NCBI GenBank assembly: GCA_900766585.1
Contig: CAAFVV010000004.1
Location: forward strand, 1-12,185
Length of the DNA: 12,185 bases
Direction of reading: 5' to 3'
Source of the DNA: Clostridia bacterium
Lineage (GTDB): Bacteria; Bacillota; Clostridia; Oscillospirales; Acutalibacteraceae
Shown here in pieces: positions 1-7,303 of this stretch. The position numbers were made by a program, and so were the translations under genes. Position 1 is the stretch's first letter. Every line of letters starts with the position of its first letter. The notes under the pieces are model-generated. The model worked only from the letters and a program-made list of their open reading frames with translations. It did no database searches and was not told the origin of the DNA.

Positions 1-51
1 CACACGATGGGTCAGGCTTAAATTGGCTGCCATGAACCTGAAAAAGCTGGC

Positions 52-78
52 AAATTGGAGTGGGGAGCACTCCATTTT
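52..78. terminator. possible bidirectional hairpin terminator
   Basis: TGGAGTG (56-62) and CACTCCA (68-74) form a perfect 7-bp stem with a 5-base loop. A-rich sequence lies to the left and TTTT to the right. It could end a plus-strand gene lying left of the window, or the minus-strand XRE transcript. The U-tract is short, so this is tentative. Nothing else recognisable lies in 1-177; the short frames there show no family features. Confidence 0.3.
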
Positions 79-112
79 CGCTTGCTTTTTCTCCCTGTTT
101 CCCCAATTTTCG

Positions 113-147
113 AAGAAAATCCATGCTCTCGCTCCTTGAAAGCATGG
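113..147 (-). terminator. possible terminator of the XRE gene
   Basis: CCATGCT (121-127) and AGCATGG (141-147) form a perfect 7-bp inverted repeat with a 13-base loop. On the minus strand it is followed by ATTTTCTT. It lies about 30 bases after the stop of the minus-strand XRE gene. The long loop and mixed U-tract keep confidence low. Confidence 0.25.
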
Positions 148-177
148 GTTCTTTGACAGGCTGGCGGCAGACCGGGG

Positions 178-420
178 TCAGCGGATCTCCTGTTCTCTGT
201 CGTCAAACAGGTCACAGTCGAAAAACTGGCGCAGAGAAATATCCAGACCGTCACATATCTTTTTGATGGAGACTACGCCCGGATTCTGACTCTTCTGATT
301 CAGCATACTATACAGCGTGGAGGGGGACATTCCGCAGATATTCGCCAGAGTGTTTACCGCCACATGTCTTTCTTTACACAGCTCCACGATCCTTTTTGCC
401 ACCGCATCTTTCGTTCTCAT
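178..420 (-). CDS. small XRE/Cro-C1-type helix-turn-helix regulator
   Basis: An 80-residue protein consisting almost entirely of one Cro/C1-type DNA-binding domain. The helix-turn-helix lies around residues 23-42 (NTLANICGMSPSTLYSMLNQ), followed by the usual IKKICDGLDISLRQFF helix pair at about 52-67 and a short acidic tail. The ATG at 418-420 is preceded by AAGGAG on the minus strand with 7-base spacing, which supports this start. Single-domain XRE proteins of this size usually act as dimeric repressors, often autoregulatory. No target is evident: the gene stands alone, with its own promoter at 503-531, and is separated from glgB by a terminator. Family assignment is firm; the role is unknown. 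Confidence 0.88.
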   Translation of the reverse strand: MRTKDAVAKRIVELCKERHVAVNTLANICGMSPSTLYSMLNQKSQNPGVVSIKKICDGLDISLRQFFDCDLFDDREQEIR

Positions 421-502
421 GACAGGACTCCTTCAACGGAATACTCAAAACCACTCTATATTTTGCCGTATTCGTCGGCGGATTGAGAGCGATATATCAC
501 GA

Positions 503-531
503 ATTATAGGGGAAAAAGCAAAAACGCCCAA
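503..531 (-). promoter_or_regulatory. promoter of the XRE gene
   Basis: Read on the minus strand, TTGGGC (526-531) is separated by exactly 17 bases from a consensus TATAAT (503-508). Transcription would begin near 496, leaving about 75 bases of leader before the XRE start. The palindrome GATATATC (491-498) sits over the predicted start point and could be an operator for autoregulation; that part is inference. Confidence 0.5.
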
Positions 532-604
532 ATAGTACTGATCAAAAATAGGTATTTCTTCCAGCTTTCACTAAAAACTCTCATTTATTTCTTTCCTCTT
601 TTTC

Positions 605-649
605 CCAAAATAAAGGCATCCCCTCCGGACGGCGATCCGGAGGGGATGC
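605..649 (-). terminator. Rho-independent terminator of glgB
   Basis: GCATCCCCTCCGGA (616-629) and its exact complement (636-649) form a perfect 14-bp GC-rich stem with a 6-base loop. It lies 26 bases after the glgB stop in the minus direction and is followed on that strand by a T-rich stretch (CTTTATTTT). Its position and strength fit termination of glgB. The T-tract is interrupted, so efficiency is uncertain. The rest of 532-604 is AT-rich with nothing recognisable. Confidence 0.7.
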
Positions 650-675
650 ACAAGATCGGCATATAAAAAGGAGGT

Positions 676-2697
676 TCAGCGCGGCCGGCGGGGGCTTCCC
701 GCTTTGCCGACGCGGTAGACCAGCGCGGTGCGGGGCGGGAGCGTGACCGACAGGGAAAATGCGCCGTTTTCGCCCTCTTCCGCCGTTTTCACCGTCTGCG
801 GCGCGGGATAGCTGCCGCCAAACGCGGGGTCGGACGAGTTGAGTACCAGCGTCAGCTTCCCGTTCCCCTCCGGCGGCAGCGTTACGGTCTGCGCGGCAAA
901 GGGATGGAAGCTGAGCGCAAACAGGTAGGCGCCGCGGCGGTAGATCAGCAGCTTGTTGTCGTTGTGCAGATGGATCAGCCGCGGCACGCAGGCGTACAGG
1001 TCACCGTCCGCAAGCGGCAGCATGGCGCGGTCAAAGGCGAGCAGAAAACGGTACTGCAGATCCGGTGCGTCCGCAAGGCTCCACTGCCGGCGGCAATAGT
1101 GAAAGCTATTGTGATTGCCCTCGCGCGGGAAATCGATCCATTCGGGATGGCCAAACTCATTGCCCATGAAGTTGAGATAGCCCTCGCCCGCGAGCGAGAA
1201 CGCCGTCAGGCGGATGAGCTTGTGCAGCGCGACGGCGCGGCGGATCGGCTCGTTGACCGTGCTGTCCGCCATGTGCCAGTACATCTCCTGATCCGCCAGA
1301 CGGAACATCAGCGTCTTGTCGCCCACGAGTGCCTGATCGTGCGATTCGCAGTAGCCGATATTTTTTTCACCCGGGCGGCGGGTCGTCATCTCCGCCCACA
1401 TCCGGTCCATGCTCCAGTCCTCGTCGCGGGCGCAGTTTACTGTCCGGATCCAAAAGTCGGGCGAGCCCATGGCGAGCCGGTAGTCGAAGCCGATGCCGCC
1501 CTTTGTGATCGGTAGGCACATGCCCGGCATCCCGCTCATATCCTCCGCCACTGTGACCGCCTGCGGCGACACGGCGTGAATCAGCTGATTCGCGAGCTGG
1601 AGATACACGACGGCATCGCTGTCGGTATTGGGGCTGAAATATTTGTCGTAGCAGTCAAACGCCGTGCCCAGCCCGTGGTCATGATAGAGCATGGAGGTCA
1701 CGCCGTCGAAGCGAAAGCCGTCAAAATGATATTCCGTCAGCCAGAACTGGAGATTGGACAGCAGAAAATGCAGCACGGCGGGCTTGCCGTAGTCGAACAG
1801 ACGGGTACCCCAGGCGGGGTGGTCGCCCTGCGGTCCCGCGTGGCAGAGCTGGCAGTCGGTGCCGTCAAAGGCGGCGGGACCTTCGGCGGTGTTGCGTGCC
1901 ATATGGGAGTGGATCACGTCGAGCAGCACCGACAGCCCCAGCCCGTGCGCCGTGTCGATCAGCGCTTTCAGCTCGTCGGGCGTGCCGAAGCGGGAGGAGA
2001 CCGCAAAAAAATTTGTCACCTGATAGCCGAAGCTCGCATAATACGGGTGCTCCATCACTGCCATAATCTGCACTGCCGTATAGCCGTCCTGCTTGATGCG
2101 CGGCAGCACGTCGCGGGTGAATTCCCGGAAGCTAGCGACCTTGCCCTCCTCCGACGCCATACCGATATGGCACTCGTAGATCAAAAGCGGACGCGGCGCG
2201 CGGGTCGGGGCGGGATGCTTCCAGACATACGCCCGCGCCGGTGCCCAGATCTGCCCGTCAAACGCGCCGGTCTCGGGATCCTGCACCACGCGGCGGATAT
2301 ACAGCGGGATGCGGTCAAAGCTCTGCCCGTTTGCCGTCACCTGTACCTTTACGCGGGAACCGTGGGGGAGCGCGTGGCAGCCGGCGAGCGTGATCTCCCA
2401 GCTGCCGTTTCCGATCGGCGTCATCGGGTGGGACTGCCGGTTCCAGCCGTTGAAATCACCGATCAGATGCATCGCCTCGGCGGCGGGTGCCCATTCACGA
2501 TAGACCCAGCCCCCGCGGGTGCGGTGGAAGCCGTAAAACAGATGCCCTGTGGCAAAGGCGGTCAGCTCCTGCTTCGGCGCAAGCAGACGGCGGCGGGTCT
2601 CCCGCAGTGCCTGCATACGGGCGTCAATGGCATCCGCATAGGGGCGCAGATAGGGGTCGAGCGACAAAATGCCCCATTCCTTCGTCCTGCTGTTCAT
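676..2697 (-). CDS. glgB: 1,4-alpha-glucan (glycogen) branching enzyme, GH13_8-like
   Basis: A cytosolic enzyme that cuts alpha-1,4 glucan chains and rejoins them through alpha-1,6 links to make glycogen branches. Of 673 residues, about 48-140 form a CBM48-type N-terminal domain (REWAPAAEAMHLIGDFNGW). The GH13 barrel follows: region I DVIHSH (260-265), nucleophile D331 in GFRFDGVTS, acid/base E385 in VAEDMSGMP, and transition-state Asp D454 in ESHDQALVGD. A C-terminal beta domain completes it. Stretches such as GFRFDGVTSMLYHDHG and EGYLNFMGNEFGHPEW match eukaryotic GBE1 far better than E. coli GlgB, pointing to subfamily GH13_8, which also occurs in some Bacteroidetes and Clostridia. GGGAGG on the minus strand lies 8 bases before the ATG. 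A minus-strand TATAAT (2754-2759) is upstream, but no good -35 was found. No other glycogen gene lies in the window. Confidence 0.95.
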   Translation of the reverse strand: MNSRTKEWGILSLDPYLRPYADAIDARMQALRETRRRLLAPKQELTAFATGHLFYGFHRTRGGWVYREWAPAAEAMHLIGDFNGWNRQSHPMTPIGNGSWEITLAGCHALPHGSRVKVQVTANGQSFDRIPLYIRRVVQDPETGAFDGQIWAPARAYVWKHPAPTRAPRPLLIYECHIGMASEEGKVASFREFTRDVLPRIKQDGYTAVQIMAVMEHPYYASFGYQVTNFFAVSSRFGTPDELKALIDTAHGLGLSVLLDVIHSHMARNTAEGPAAFDGTDCQLCHAGPQGDHPAWGTRLFDYGKPAVLHFLLSNLQFWLTEYHFDGFRFDGVTSMLYHDHGLGTAFDCYDKYFSPNTDSDAVVYLQLANQLIHAVSPQAVTVAEDMSGMPGMCLPITKGGIGFDYRLAMGSPDFWIRTVNCARDEDWSMDRMWAEMTTRRPGEKNIGYCESHDQALVGDKTLMFRLADQEMYWHMADSTVNEPIRRAVALHKLIRLTAFSLAGEGYLNFMGNEFGHPEWIDFPREGNHNSFHYCRRQWSLADAPDLQYRFLLAFDRAMLPLADGDLYACVPRLIHLHNDNKLLIYRRGAYLFALSFHPFAAQTVTLPPEGNGKLTLVLNSSDPAFGGSYPAPQTVKTAEEGENGAFSLSVTLPPRTALVYRVGKAGSPRRPR

Positions 2698-2833
2698 GGC
2701 AGAAACCTCCCTGTCCGTTTCCGGTTCGAAATGACTTCTGTTATTCTACTGCTATTATACCGCAAAATCCGCCGAACGGGGAGGGAAAATCGAAAAAATT
2801 CCGAAAAAAACCCCCAAACCCGGAAATCCCCTC

Positions 2834-2862
2834 TTTTCTCCCGCTCCATTCTGTGGTAGAAT
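2834..2862 (+). promoter_or_regulatory. possible promoter of the ABC-F operon
   Basis: TAGAAT (2857-2862) is preceded directly by TGG, giving an extended -10. TTTTCT (2834-2839) lies 17 bases upstream as a poor -35. It is the best plus-strand candidate in the 228-bp divergent gap between glgB and the ABC-F gene. The rest of that gap is AT-rich without other clear features. Confidence 0.3.
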
Positions 2863-2911
2863 AGGAAAAGATAAAATGGTGTCGTCTGCCCGGACGGCAC
2901 CGACAGAATAT

Positions 2912-2928
2912 AGGGGGTCTGACCATTG
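2912..2928 (+). promoter_or_regulatory. ribosome binding site deciding a TTG start
   Basis: AGGGGGT (2912-2918) lies 7 bases before TTG (2926-2928). No ATG or GTG with a comparable site opens the frame. From this TTG the protein begins MLTVSDVGIQFGG, exactly where ABC-F proteins begin, so TTG is the likely initiator. Confidence 0.75.
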
Positions 2929-4521
2929 CTGACAGTATCCGATGTGGGCATTCAATTCGGGGGACAAAATCTGTTCACCCATGTCGATCTGAAATTTGCC
3001 GACGGCAACTGCTACGGCGTAATCGGCGCAAACGGCGCCGGAAAATCCACATTTCTGAAAATTCTGTCCGGCCAGCTTGAACCGACGTCCGGAGAGGTCA
3101 TCCGTGACCCGAAGTCCCGCATGTCGGTGCTGCGGCAGGACCACTTCGCATTTGAAGAGTTCACCGTGCTCGACACGATCATCCAGGGCAATCCGCGCCT
3201 GTATGAGATCATGAAGGAAAAGGACGCGCTGTATGCCAAGGAGGATTTCTCCGAGGAGGACGGCGTGCGCGCCTCTGAGCTGGAGGGCGAATTTGCCGAG
3301 CTGGACGGCTGGGAGGCTGAGACGGAGGCGGGACGCATCCTGCAGGGCCTCGGGCTGTCCGACGACCTGCTGACCGAGCCGATGCGGCTCGTCGGCGAAA
3401 AGGAAAAGGTGAAAATTCTGCTTGCGCAGGCGCTGTTCGGCAAGCCGGACATCATCCTGCTCGACGAGCCGACCAACGGTCTCGACATCGCCTCCATCGC
3501 GTGGCTCGAGGATTTTCTGATGGACTATGCCGGCACCGTCATTGTCGTGTCACACGACCGCCACTTCCTCAACAACGTCTGCACCCATATCGTGGACGTG
3601 GACTACAACAAGATCAAGATCTATGTCGGCAACTACGACTTCTGGTATGAGTCCTCGCAGCTGATCCAGCGCGTCATGCGGGAGCAGAACAAGAAAAACG
3701 AGGACAAGATCCGCGAGCTGCAGAGCTTTATCCAGCGGTTCTCCGCGAATAAGTCCAAGTCCAAGCAGGCGACCTCCCGCCGCAAGCTGCTCGACAAGCT
3801 GACGGTCGAGGAGATGCCCGCCTCGTCGCGGCGCTATCCCTTTGTCGGCTTCACAATGGACCGCGAGGCCGGAAAGGAGATCCTCACGGTCGAGGACCTC
3901 ACCTATGAGACGGAGGGGCGCACCGTGCTCGACCACATCACCTTCCGGGTCAACAAGGGCGACAAGATCGCCTTTGTCGGTCAAAACGAGCTGGCGGTTA
4001 CGGCGCTGTTCCGCATTTTGGCGGGCGAGCTTGAGCCGACCTCCGGCACGTTCAAATGGGGCGGCACCACGAGCCTGTCCTATTTCCCGCGCGATAACTC
4101 CGCCTATTTTGAGGGCAGCGACCTCAACCTGCTGCAATGGCTCCAGCAGTATTCGCAGGACAACACCGAGACCTATCTGCGCAGCTTTCTCGGCAAGATG
4201 CTGTTTTCGGGCGACGACGTGTTAAAGCCCGTCAAGGTGCTTTCCGGCGGTGAAAAGGTGCGCTGCATGCTGTCCCGTATGATGATGTTCGGCTCCAACG
4301 TGCTGATCCTCGATCAGCCGACGAACCACCTCGACCTCGAATCCATCACCGCCGTCAACGACGGACTGATGGATTTCAAGGGCAACGTGCTGTTCTCCTC
4401 CTATGACCACCAGTTTATCCAGACCGTCGCCAACCGTATTATCGAAATTCAGCCGGACGGCAAACTGCTGGACAAAATGATGACCTATGACGACTTCCTG
4501 ACATTCAAAGCGGGGCAGTGA
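2926..4521 (+). CDS. ABC-F family ATPase, YkpA/YbiT type, with one degenerate ATP site
   Basis: A soluble 531-residue protein with two ATP-binding domains and no membrane segment, as in ribosome-associated ABC-F factors. NBD1 has Walker A GANGAGKST (34-42), Walker B LLDEPTNGLD (E181) and switch H210, but its signature is degenerate (LVGEKEK, 155-161). The charged linker carries SRRKLLDK near 285. NBD2 has lost the Walker A lysine (GQNELAVT, 352-359), has Gln464 where the catalytic Glu sits (LILDQPTNHLD) and Tyr493 in place of the switch His, but keeps LSGGEK (439-444). The extended similarity (DHFAFEEFTVLDTI, SSRRYPFVGFT, NHLDLESITAVN) fits B. subtilis YkpA as I recall it. Translation starts at TTG. 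It heads a plus-strand run and ends 30 bp before the CPBP gene. Whether it acts in resistance or general translation cannot be told from sequence. Confidence 0.93.
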   Translation: MLTVSDVGIQFGGQNLFTHVDLKFADGNCYGVIGANGAGKSTFLKILSGQLEPTSGEVIRDPKSRMSVLRQDHFAFEEFTVLDTIIQGNPRLYEIMKEKDALYAKEDFSEEDGVRASELEGEFAELDGWEAETEAGRILQGLGLSDDLLTEPMRLVGEKEKVKILLAQALFGKPDIILLDEPTNGLDIASIAWLEDFLMDYAGTVIVVSHDRHFLNNVCTHIVDVDYNKIKIYVGNYDFWYESSQLIQRVMREQNKKNEDKIRELQSFIQRFSANKSKSKQATSRRKLLDKLTVEEMPASSRRYPFVGFTMDREAGKEILTVEDLTYETEGRTVLDHITFRVNKGDKIAFVGQNELAVTALFRILAGELEPTSGTFKWGGTTSLSYFPRDNSAYFEGSDLNLLQWLQQYSQDNTETYLRSFLGKMLFSGDDVLKPVKVLSGGEKVRCMLSRMMMFGSNVLILDQPTNHLDLESITAVNDGLMDFKGNVLFSSYDHQFIQTVANRIIEIQPDGKLLDKMMTYDDFLTFKAGQ

Positions 4522-4551
4522 TCCCCGTCAAAAAAAGGAGGTATCCCGGAT

Positions 4552-5595
4552 ATGCTGCCGTATTCTCCGTATTCCCCGTATCCCCCCTATGCGCCGGTCG
4601 TTTTGCCGCCCTCTCCGGCGGAGCTTGAGCGGCGCGCGCTGCGGCGGGAGGGGCATTTCCTCGGCACGGGTATGCTGCTGCTGATCTTTTTGCAGCAGAT
4701 CATCGCCTCGGTCGTTTTGCTGCTGCTGTCGCTGTTCGGGGTGATTGATCCGTCCGCGATTACGGACGACCGCTACTGGGGACTCGACCACACGGTGTTC
4801 CTCTTTGTCTACATGGCGATCTACGCGGTCATGATGGGGGTGCCGATGTGGTTTTCCGCCCTGTGCTTCCGCGTGAAGCGGAACCCCTTCGGCATGCACC
4901 GGCGGGTGCGTCCCGCCACCTTTGCCGCCGCTGTCACCGTCGGCATGGGCGGCTGCATCCTGTCCAACCTGCTCACCGGCACATGGGTGAATATCTGGTC
5001 GCTGTTCGGCATCAATATGCCGGAGACCGAGCTGTATACGGAAAAAGGAATAGCAAGCCTGCTGCTCAATCTGTTGATCTTTGCCGTCCTGCCCGCGCTG
5101 CTGGAAGAAATGGTGTTCCGCGGCTTTGTGCTGATCGGGCTGCGGCCGCTCGGCGACGGTGCTGCCATTGTGCTGTCGGCGCTGCTGTTCGGGCTGATGC
5201 ACACCAATCTGCTGCAGCTGCCCTTTGCGTTTCTGCTCGGCCTGATGATGGGCTGGCTTGTGATCAGGACCGGCAATATCTGGGTTTCCGTCACGATCCA
5301 TTTTCTGAATAACGGCATGGCGACGGCGCTGGAATGGGCGTCGCTGTATATGTCCGAGGAAGCCGCGAACCAGCTGACGGTTGCGGTGTTTGCCGGATTG
5401 GCGATACTCGGCGTGGCGGTGCTCGGCGTGCTGCTGTTTTGTCGTTCCGTGCTGACAGTGCCGCCAAAGCCACTGCTGACGGCTTTGCCGGCAGATAAGC
5501 GCCGTGCCGCGCTGCTCGGCTCCCCCTGCATGTGGATCGCCCTGATCCTGTTCAGTGTGCTGACCGTGCTCAGCTCCGTGCTCACCTCCGCATGA
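4552..5595 (+). CDS. CPBP family intramembrane glutamic endopeptidase
   Basis: A 347-residue polytopic membrane protein of the CPBP (Abi/CAAX-prenyl-protease-like) family, which cleaves peptide bonds within the membrane. The family motifs are in order: EEMVFRG (E185, E186, R190), FGLMHTN (H217) and HFLNN (H250, N254). Hydrophobic stretches near 38-60, 82-100, 118-135, 160-182, 203-242, 270-292 and 325-345 suggest seven or eight membrane segments. The first 16 residues are an unusual Tyr/Pro repeat (PYSPYSPYPPYAP), probably cytoplasmic. AGGAGG lies about 10 bases before the ATG. It sits 30 bp after the ABC-F gene and its stop overlaps the tadA start, so co-transcription is likely. The substrate is unknown; bacterial members include bacteriocin-immunity and protein-processing roles. 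Confidence 0.9.
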   Translation: MLPYSPYSPYPPYAPVVLPPSPAELERRALRREGHFLGTGMLLLIFLQQIIASVVLLLLSLFGVIDPSAITDDRYWGLDHTVFLFVYMAIYAVMMGVPMWFSALCFRVKRNPFGMHRRVRPATFAAAVTVGMGGCILSNLLTGTWVNIWSLFGINMPETELYTEKGIASLLLNLLIFAVLPALLEEMVFRGFVLIGLRPLGDGAAIVLSALLFGLMHTNLLQLPFAFLLGLMMGWLVIRTGNIWVSVTIHFLNNGMATALEWASLYMSEEAANQLTVAVFAGLAILGVAVLGVLLFCRSVLTVPPKPLLTALPADKRRAALLGSPCMWIALILFSVLTVLSSVLTSA

Positions 5596-6080
5596 CCGGG
5601 CCGGAGAGGCAGGCGGCGAAAACGCCGGAGGATTACATGCGGTTGGCGCTCGTGCTGGCCGATGAGGCGGCTGCCGAGGGCGAGGTACCGGTCGGTGCGG
5701 TGATCGTGCGCGGCGGCGAGGTTATCGGCACCGGGCGCAACCGCCGCGAGGGCATGCGCCACGCCCTGGCCCATGCCGAGCTGGAGGCGATTGACGAAGC
5801 CTGCCGCCGCGCGGGCGGCTGGCGGCTGTTCGGCGGCGAGATCTATGTGACGCTGGAGCCGTGTCCCATGTGTGCGGGCGCGATTCTGAACGCGCGGCTC
5901 GACCGCGTCATCTTCGGTGCACCCGACCCGAAAGCGGGCTGCTGCGGCACGCTGACCGACCTCTATGCCCTGCCCTTCAACCACCATCCTGCGGTGCAGG
6001 GCGGACTGCTGCAGGAGGAGTGTGCTGCCCGCCTGACCGCATTTTTCCGCGCATTGCGCCGCCGTCCCCCGTCGGGATAG
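5592..6080 (+). CDS. tadA: tRNA-specific adenosine deaminase
   Basis: A cytosolic zinc enzyme that converts the wobble adenosine A34 to inosine, in bacteria mainly in tRNA-Arg(ACG). The deaminase signature is complete: HAE at 61-63 (zinc ligand H61, proton shuttle E63) and PCPMC at 90-94 (zinc ligands C91, C94), followed by ARLDRVIFGAPDPKAGCCGT, typical of TadA. The frame is open further upstream to 5532, but the ATG at 5592 overlaps the CPBP stop as ATGA and gives a 162-residue protein of normal length; no clear Shine-Dalgarno is present, so translational coupling is likely. A later ATG at 5637 (MRLAL) is an alternative start. An AT-rich gap of about 78 bp follows. Confidence 0.93.
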   Translation: MTGPERQAAKTPEDYMRLALVLADEAAAEGEVPVGAVIVRGGEVIGTGRNRREGMRHALAHAELEAIDEACRRAGGWRLFGGEIYVTLEPCPMCAGAILNARLDRVIFGAPDPKAGCCGTLTDLYALPFNHHPAVQGGLLQEECAARLTAFFRALRRRPPSG

Positions 6081-6158
6081 CAGCCAAAATAATAACGAAG
6101 TGTATTCCTGATAGCCAAAATTACTTATTGTATATTTACGAAAAGGGGGAGAGCAGCC

Positions 6159-6386
6159 ATGCGGCGAAAGCTATACGGCAACACGGTGGAACCCGCCTGT
6201 GCGCATTGCCGGCACGGCAAGCGCACCGCAGACGGACGTGCCGTGCTCTGCCCGCACAAGGGCGTCGTCCCCCTGTATCACCGCTGCCGCCGGTACGTGT
6301 ATGATCCGCTGCGGCGCATCCCGTCGCCGCCGCCCGCCCCGCCCGCTGCCGCCTCGTTCAGCGAGGAGGATTTCCGTCTGGACTGA
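6159..6386 (+). CDS. small Cys-rich protein of unknown function
   Basis: A 75-residue protein with no signal peptide or membrane segment. It has four cysteines: a CAHC pair (CxxC) near residues 14-17, one in VLCPHKG and one in YHRCRRYVYDP. The spacing suggests a small metal-binding knuckle. A Pro/Ala-rich linker (PSPPPAPPAAA) leads to an acidic end, FSEEDFRLD. AAAGGGGGA lies about 9 bases before the ATG, and the AT-rich sequence upstream (6081-6140) may hold a promoter, although no clear -35/-10 pair was found. It ends 18 bp before mtnN, so the two are probably co-transcribed. I recall similar short proteins in Oscillospiraceae genomes but know no function. Confidence 0.75.
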   Translation: MRRKLYGNTVEPACAHCRHGKRTADGRAVLCPHKGVVPLYHRCRRYVYDPLRRIPSPPPAPPAAASFSEEDFRLD

Positions 6387-6404
6387 AAAAGGAGAGAAGA
6401 CCGT

Positions 6405-7109
6405 ATGCTGCCCGTGGGATTGATCGGCGCAATGGAATCAGAGGTTGCGCTTTTGCTGAAGAAAATGCAGGACTGCCGCACGGTCACGGTCGGCAAGACC
6501 GTGTTTACGACCGGATCGCTCGAAAATGTCTCCGTCGTGATTGCCCGCTGCGGCATCGGCAAGGTCTGCGCCGCCATGTGCGCACAGGCGATGATCGACC
6601 GCTTTGCCGTGCGCTGCCTGATCAACACCGGCGTGGCGGGCGGCATTGCCCCGGGGCTGAAGCTCGGGGATACGGTACTGTCCACCTATGCCGTCCAGCA
6701 TGATTTTGACGTGACCGCGTTCGGCCATGTGCGCGGCTTTCTCTGCGACGGCGGCGATGACCGCGAGCCGACCCGGTTTGTCGCCGACGAAAATCTGCGG
6801 CGGCTGTTTGCTGAGGAAGCCGCCGCCCTTGCGGTTCCCACCGTTGAGGGCGTGATCGCCACAGGCGACGTGTTTGTGGCGGATGCCGCCCTGAAAGCCC
6901 GTATCGCCGCGGAATTTTCCGCCGCGGTCGCGGAGATGGAGGGCGGCGCGATTGCACAGACCGCCGCCGCCAACCGCGTCCCGTTCCTGATCGTGCGCGC
7001 CGTGTCCGATTTGGCGGACGGCGAAGCGCCCGCGTCGTTTGACGCGTTTGAAAAAGAAGCCGCCGCCCGTTCTGCCGCCGTCCTTTTGCGCGTGCTGCGG
7101 CGGCTGTAA
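6405..7109 (+). CDS. mtnN: 5'-methylthioadenosine/S-adenosylhomocysteine nucleosidase
   Basis: A cytosolic enzyme that removes adenine from 5'-methylthioadenosine and S-adenosylhomocysteine, serving methionine salvage and the activated-methyl cycle and feeding autoinducer-2 production where luxS is present. Its 234 residues match the family length. Visible features are GLIGAMESEV with E13 aligning to E. coli E12, the NTGVAGGI loop, EMEGGAIAQ (M178, E179, contacting the ribose) and catalytic Asp D202 in RAVSDLADG. AAAGGAGAG precedes the ATG at good spacing. It follows the small Cys-rich gene by 18 bp. The sequence after its stop is GC-rich and then A-rich, with no convincing terminator before the tRNA promoter. 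Confidence 0.95.
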   Translation: MLPVGLIGAMESEVALLLKKMQDCRTVTVGKTVFTTGSLENVSVVIARCGIGKVCAAMCAQAMIDRFAVRCLINTGVAGGIAPGLKLGDTVLSTYAVQHDFDVTAFGHVRGFLCDGGDDREPTRFVADENLRRLFAEEAAALAVPTVEGVIATGDVFVADAALKARIAAEFSAAVAEMEGGAIAQTAAANRVPFLIVRAVSDLADGEAPASFDAFEKEAAARSAAVLLRVLRRL

Positions 7110-7163
7110 AGCAGCGGCGGCAGAAAAAAGTGCGGGAAAACGCAAAAAAAGCCGATTGACCCC

Positions 7164-7192
7164 TTGCTTTTTCCCGCAAGACATGCTATAAT
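7164..7192 (+). promoter_or_regulatory. promoter of tRNA-Pro
   Basis: TTGCTT (7164-7169) lies 17 bases before a consensus TATAAT (7187-7192) that is also preceded by TGC, an extended -10. Transcription should start near 7199. The 5' leader contains GCGGTT (7200-7205) and AACCGC (7217-7222), a small hairpin just before the mature tRNA. A TTGACC at 7156-7161 is too far (25 bases) from the -10 to be the -35. Confidence 0.7.
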
Positions 7193-7226
7193 ACACTTCG
7201 CGGTTTGACAGGATTGAACCGCATAT

Positions 7227-7302
7227 CCGGGTGTGGCGCAGTTGGTAGCGCGCTTGACTGGGGGTCAAGAGGCCGTGAGTTCAAGTCTCGCCACTCGGAC
7301 CA
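7227..7302 (+). tRNA. tRNA-Pro (anticodon GGG)
   Basis: A 76-base cloverleaf. The acceptor CCGGGTG pairs with CACTCGG (one G-U), followed by discriminator A and an encoded CCA (7300-7302). The D arm is GGCGC...GCGC. The anticodon stem CTTGA/TCAAG encloses the loop CTGGGGG, giving anticodon GGG. The T arm is GTGAG/CTCGC around TTCAAGT. It reads proline CCC/CCU codons. It has its own promoter and terminator and borders the toxin remnant; tRNA loci commonly flank accessory DNA. Confidence 0.95.
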
Positions 7303-7303
7303 T

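Noticed and set aside
1576..2859. Plus-strand 427-residue open frame opposite glgB
   Set aside because: Antisense shadow of a GC-rich gene; composition is His/Arg/Val-rich without domain features, and glgB has full catalytic motifs.
4528..5301. Minus-strand 257-residue frame rich in Gln/His
   Set aside because: Low-complexity antisense reading of the membrane protein gene.
5532..5591. Longer tadA start
   Set aside because: It would overlap the CPBP gene by 60 bases and add residues absent from TadA proteins; the ATGA overlap at 5592 is the more natural start.
4821..5987. Minus-strand 388-residue frame opposite the CPBP gene and tadA
   Set aside because: Spans two recognised genes and their junction on the other strand and shows no family motif.
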